Assembly: GCA_963848045.1 (NCBI GenBank)
Contig: CAWKCC010000003.1
Coordinates: 186,001-250,000 of the forward strand
From: CAVUAT01 sp963848045
GTDB lineage: Bacteria > Actinomycetota > Thermoleophilia > Solirubrobacterales > 70-9
Direction of reading: 5' to 3'
DNA: 64,000 nt
A program made the translations under genes and the position numbers. The notes beneath the pieces were generated by a model. It did not search any database. It saw only the letters and a program-made list of their open reading frames with translations, and was not told the DNA's origin. Of the stretch, positions 61,653 to 64,000 are shown piece by piece (position 1 is the first letter of the stretch; every line of letters starts with the position of its first letter).

Positions 61653-62579
61653 TTGCCAGAGCCGGTGATCAAGGTCGAGGGGCTGCGGAAGTCCTACGGG
61701 GAGCTCGAGGCCGTTCGCGGGATTGACCTCGAGGTCGAGCGCGGCGAGATCTTCGCCTTCCTGGGGCCCAACGGCGCGGGCAAGACGAGCACCGTAGAGG
61801 TCCTCGAGGGCTACCGCGAGCGCAGCGCGGGCGAGGTCTCGGTGCTCGGGCTCGATCCCGCCGAGGCCGACCGCCATTGGCGCGAGCGGCTCGGCATCGT
61901 GCTGCAGGAGTGCCGGCTGACCCCGGAGCTGACGGTGCGCGAGTCGATCGAGCTCTGGGCCGGCTACTACCCGGCGCCGCGCGAGGTCGACGCCACCGTC
62001 GCGCTGGTCGGACTGGAGGAGAAGGCGGGGACACGGACCTCGAAGCTCTCGGGCGGCCAGCAGCGCCGCCTGGATGTCGCCCTGGCGCTGATCGGGGATC
62101 CCGAACTGCTCTTCCTCGATGAACCGACCACCGGCTTCGACCCGACCGCCCGCCGGCACGCGTGGGAGATGATCGCGACCCTGCGCGAGCTCGGCAAGAC
62201 GGTCTTCCTCACCACCCACTACATGGAGGAGGCCCAGGCGCTGGCCGACCGGGTGGCGATCCTTGCTCGCGGGCGGATCGTCGCCCAGGGCCCCCCGGAT
62301 GAGCTCGGCGGCGAGGGCAGGGACGGAGCCCTGATCGCCTTCCGGCTGCCGCCCGGAGTCGAAGGTGATGGCCTGCCCGAGGCCGTGCGCGGGGCGGCGC
62401 GTGTGGACGGCCGGGAAGTTGCGATCTCCTGCCAGGACCCGGTTCCGCTGCTGCGCGAGCTGACCGGGTGGGCGGTCGATGCCGGGCATGAGCTGCCCGC
62501 GCTCGAGGTGCGCCGCCCGAGTCTCGAGGACACCTACCTGCGACTGGTCGCCGAGGCCGACGAGGTCGGCGCACGATGA
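61653..62579 (+). CDS. ABC-2 type exporter ATP-binding protein
   Basis: 308 residues. Walker A GPNGAGKTSTVEVLEGYR, Q-loop GIVLQECRLTPELTVRESIEL, signature KLSGGQQRRLDVALALIGDPE, Walker B LLFLDEPTTGFDPTARRHAWEM and H-loop FLTTHYMEEAQALADRV, and a C-terminal extension of about 70 residues as in DrrA/CcmA types. The TTG start at 61653 lies 7 nt after TAGACT (61640-61645), which overlaps the rapZ stop, so a separate promoter inside the rapZ 3' end is likely. Overlaps the permease gene by ATGA (62576-62579). Confidence 0.93.
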   Translation: MPEPVIKVEGLRKSYGELEAVRGIDLEVERGEIFAFLGPNGAGKTSTVEVLEGYRERSAGEVSVLGLDPAEADRHWRERLGIVLQECRLTPELTVRESIELWAGYYPAPREVDATVALVGLEEKAGTRTSKLSGGQQRRLDVALALIGDPELLFLDEPTTGFDPTARRHAWEMIATLRELGKTVFLTTHYMEEAQALADRVAILARGRIVAQGPPDELGGEGRDGALIAFRLPPGVEGDGLPEAVRGAARVDGREVAISCQDPVPLLRELTGWAVDAGHELPALEVRRPSLEDTYLRLVAEADEVGAR

Positions 62580-63343
62580 CAGGGGCGGCCCTGATCAGGC
62601 ACCAGTTCCGCTACGACCAGAAGGCCTTCTGGCGCAACCCGGCGTCGGTCTTCTTCACCGTGATGTTCCCGGTCGTGCTGCTGGTCATCTTCAATCTGCT
62701 GTTCGGCAACCAGACGATCGAGGGGCTGGGCGTAGACACGGCCACCTACTACGTGCCCGCGATCATCACGCTCGCCGTGATCACCGCGACGGCGCAGAGC
62801 CTGGCGATCAGCCTCACGCAGGACCGCGAGATGGGGCTGCTGAAGCGGGTTCGGGGCACCCCACTGCCGCCTTCGGCGTTCATCGGCGGGCGGATCGGGA
62901 ACTCGCTGGTGGTCTCGGTCCTGATGCTCCTGCTGCTGGCGGTGATCGGGCGCCTCGCCTACGGGGTCGAGCTGCCGGCTGGCCGGGCGCCCGCGGTGCT
63001 CGTCACGCTGGCGGTGGGGGCCGCGGCCTTCTCGTGCATCGGCTTCGCCCTGACCGCGGTGATCCCCTCGCGCGACGCAGCCCCGCCGATCGTCAACGCC
63101 GTCCTGCTCCCGCTCTACTTCATCTCGGGTGTGTTCGTGCCCGAGGACGAGATCCCCTCGGGAGTACTGGCCTTCGCCGACCTGTTCCCCGTCCGCCACT
63201 TCTTCGAGGCCTTCTTCACCGCCTGGGACCCGGCGACCACCGGCGCCGGGTTCGCGCTCGGTCACCTCGCGGTGGTGGCCGTCTGGGGCCTGGCCGCCCT
63301 TGCGGTCGCGCTGGCCGCCTTCCGCTGGGAGCCGCACCGGTGA
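62576..63343 (+). CDS. ABC-2 type exporter permease
   Basis: 255 residues, six helices: SVFFTVMFPVVLLVIFNLLFG, YVPAIITLAVITATAQSLAI, SLVVSVLMLLLLAVIGRLAYG, APAVLVTLAVGAAAFSCIGFALTAV, and INAVLLPLYFISGVFVPEDEIP-like region near the C-terminal ABC-2 signature. Coupled to the ATPase gene. Followed by a strong hairpin (63344-63365). Substrate unknown. Confidence 0.92.
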   Translation: MTGAALIRHQFRYDQKAFWRNPASVFFTVMFPVVLLVIFNLLFGNQTIEGLGVDTATYYVPAIITLAVITATAQSLAISLTQDREMGLLKRVRGTPLPPSAFIGGRIGNSLVVSVLMLLLLAVIGRLAYGVELPAGRAPAVLVTLAVGAAAFSCIGFALTAVIPSRDAAPPIVNAVLLPLYFISGVFVPEDEIPSGVLAFADLFPVRHFFEAFFTAWDPATTGAGFALGHLAVVAVWGLAALAVALAAFRWEPHR

Positions 63344-63365
63344 GCGGGGGCGAGGGCGCCCCCGC
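63344..63365 (+). terminator. Terminator hairpin after the ABC-2 pair
   Basis: A perfect 9-bp stem, GCGGGGGCG (63344-63352) with CGCCCCCGC (63357-63365), loop AGGG, immediately after the permease stop. Confidence 0.72.
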
Positions 63366-63411
63366 GCGGCGGATTCCATAGTCTTGGGCAAGCGGGGGGC
63401 TCCTGCGAACC

Positions 63412-63774
63412 GTGCTCAATTACGTAACCCTCAAAGTCTCAGACCTCGAACGAAGCGGAAGCTTCTATGACGCGATCCTGGCTCCGCTCGGCTGGCGCCG
63501 CCAGGAGGATGGAGCCACCCTCATCTCATGGGGAATGAACAGGGCCGAGTTCTTCATCAGCAGTGCGGACTCGCAGCGGCCCGGCTTCGGCATCGTCTCC
63601 TTTCCGGCGAACAGCATCCCGGCCGTGAAGGCTTCGTACGAATCGGGCCTGGCGAACGGCGGGGTCTCATCGGACGCGCCGGGCAGTCCCGCCGCCTACG
63701 GCCCGGGCAACTACGCAGCGCGACTCACCGACCCGGACGGATACTTGGTCGAGTTGATCGTCGCGCACAACTAG
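63412..63774 (+). CDS. VOC (glyoxalase/bleomycin-resistance) superfamily protein
   Basis: 120 residues with a single beta-alpha-beta-beta-beta pattern repeated twice: LNYVTLKVSDLERSGSFYDAILAPLGWRR, and YAARLTDPDGYLVELIVAHN with the metal-type Glu in the closing strand. The first metal position is Tyr (NYVTLKV) rather than the usual His, so metal binding is uncertain. The start is GTG 63412 with a GGGGGG-rich leader. Its relation to the neighbouring gap gene is only positional. Confidence 0.85.
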   Translation: MLNYVTLKVSDLERSGSFYDAILAPLGWRRQEDGATLISWGMNRAEFFISSADSQRPGFGIVSFPANSIPAVKASYESGLANGGVSSDAPGSPAAYGPGNYAARLTDPDGYLVELIVAHN

Positions 63775-63793
63775 CACTCAAGGAGGAACCACA

Positions 63794-64000
63794 ATGGCAG
63801 TCAAGGTCGGCATCAACGGCTTCGGTCGCATCGGGCGCAACATCTTCCGCGCCGCGAAGGTGTCGGGGGCGGACCTCGACTTCGTGGCGGTGAACGACCT
63901 CACCGACGCCGAGAGCCTGGCCCACCTGCTCAAGTACGACTCGGTGCTCGGGCGCTATCCCGGCAAGGTCGAGGTGGGCAAGGACGGGATCAAGGTCGAC
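63794..64000 (+). CDS. gap: Glyceraldehyde-3-phosphate dehydrogenase, N-terminal fragment (runs off window)
   Basis: 69 codons are visible: VKVGINGFGRIGRNIFRAAK, the NAD-binding signature at the start of GAPDH, then VAVNDLTDAESLAHLLKYDSVLGRYPGKVEV. Ribosome site AGGAGGAA 5 nt before ATG 63794. A glycolytic enzyme; the catalytic Cys lies beyond the window end. In many actinobacteria gap follows uvrC-rapZ-yvcK-whiA, so its presence here keeps the general neighbourhood. Confidence 0.95.
   Translation, partial: MAVKVGINGFGRIGRNIFRAAKVSGADLDFVAVNDLTDAESLAHLLKYDSVLGRYPGKVEVGKDGIKVD

Noticed and set aside
63794..64000. VOC protein and gap as one functional unit
   Set aside because: gap has its own strong ribosome site and a 19-nt gap; nothing beyond proximity links them.

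Overview
The window is about 64 kb of uniformly GC-rich, densely packed bacterial chromosome. Lipoproteins of the ...ACGGDD type, the ABC, CoA and wax-ester enzymes, a TadE/Flp locus, GTG/TTG starts and many leaderless -10 elements point to a high-GC actinobacterium. My best guess is class Thermoleophilia (Solirubrobacterales-like); this is inferred from gene content and style, with no marker search. I see no insertion sequence, prophage, integrase, CRISPR array or tRNA gene. Apart from genes cut by the window edges, the only broken coding remnant is a 45-bp duplicate of a response-regulator C-terminus.

Layout. (1) 1-6 kb, trans-translation: the end of RNase R, smpB, a very large membrane-anchored coiled-coil/proline-rich protein ending in a helix-hairpin-helix, an M50 protease, then ssrA (tmRNA, proposed tag ADHEFALAA). 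(2) 6-34 kb, housekeeping and accessory metabolism: ahcY, an ABC-F ATPase, a citrate-synthase-like lyase, a Ser/Thr kinase, ABC-2 and MacB-type exporters, an acyl-CoA ligase, WS/DGAT, type III glutamine synthetase, a TMEM175-like channel, a phosphoesterase, an Rpf-like hydrolase, two enoyl-CoA hydratases, an HD protein, an M23 peptidase and uppP. (3) 35-46.7 kb, a phosphate/polyphosphate island: a PhoB-like regulator, pstSCAB, phoU, ppx, a CHAD module split over two translationally coupled genes, ppk1, a DUF47 protein and a SpoT-like HD hydrolase. (4) 47-50 kb: two TadE-like pilins coupled to a four-part fusion (degenerate MinD/CpaE-like region, TadG-like membrane segment, VanY D,D-carboxypeptidase, SLT transglycosylase). 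(5) 50-57 kb: livHMGF facing livJ, with an FMN reductase and a haloalkane-dehalogenase-like hydrolase between. (6) 57-64 kb: MaoC, cupredoxin, enoyl-CoA hydratase, uvrC-rapZ, an ABC-2 pair, a VOC protein and the start of gap.

How the genes fit together. The phosphate island joins uptake (Pst), sensing and control (regulator, PhoU, DUF47), polyP synthesis (Ppk1), degradation (Ppx) and polyP binding (CHAD). A Pho-box-like direct repeat precedes pstS, but no histidine kinase is adjacent. The Tad-like operon combines pilin-type proteins with two peptidoglycan hydrolase domains on one membrane-anchored chain. The most informative window-wide signal is a recurring -10 hexamer (TAnnnT) placed 5-8 nt before start codons, the geometry of leaderless transcripts. 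It decides several start codons and, in two genes, lands on ATC rather than a canonical start.
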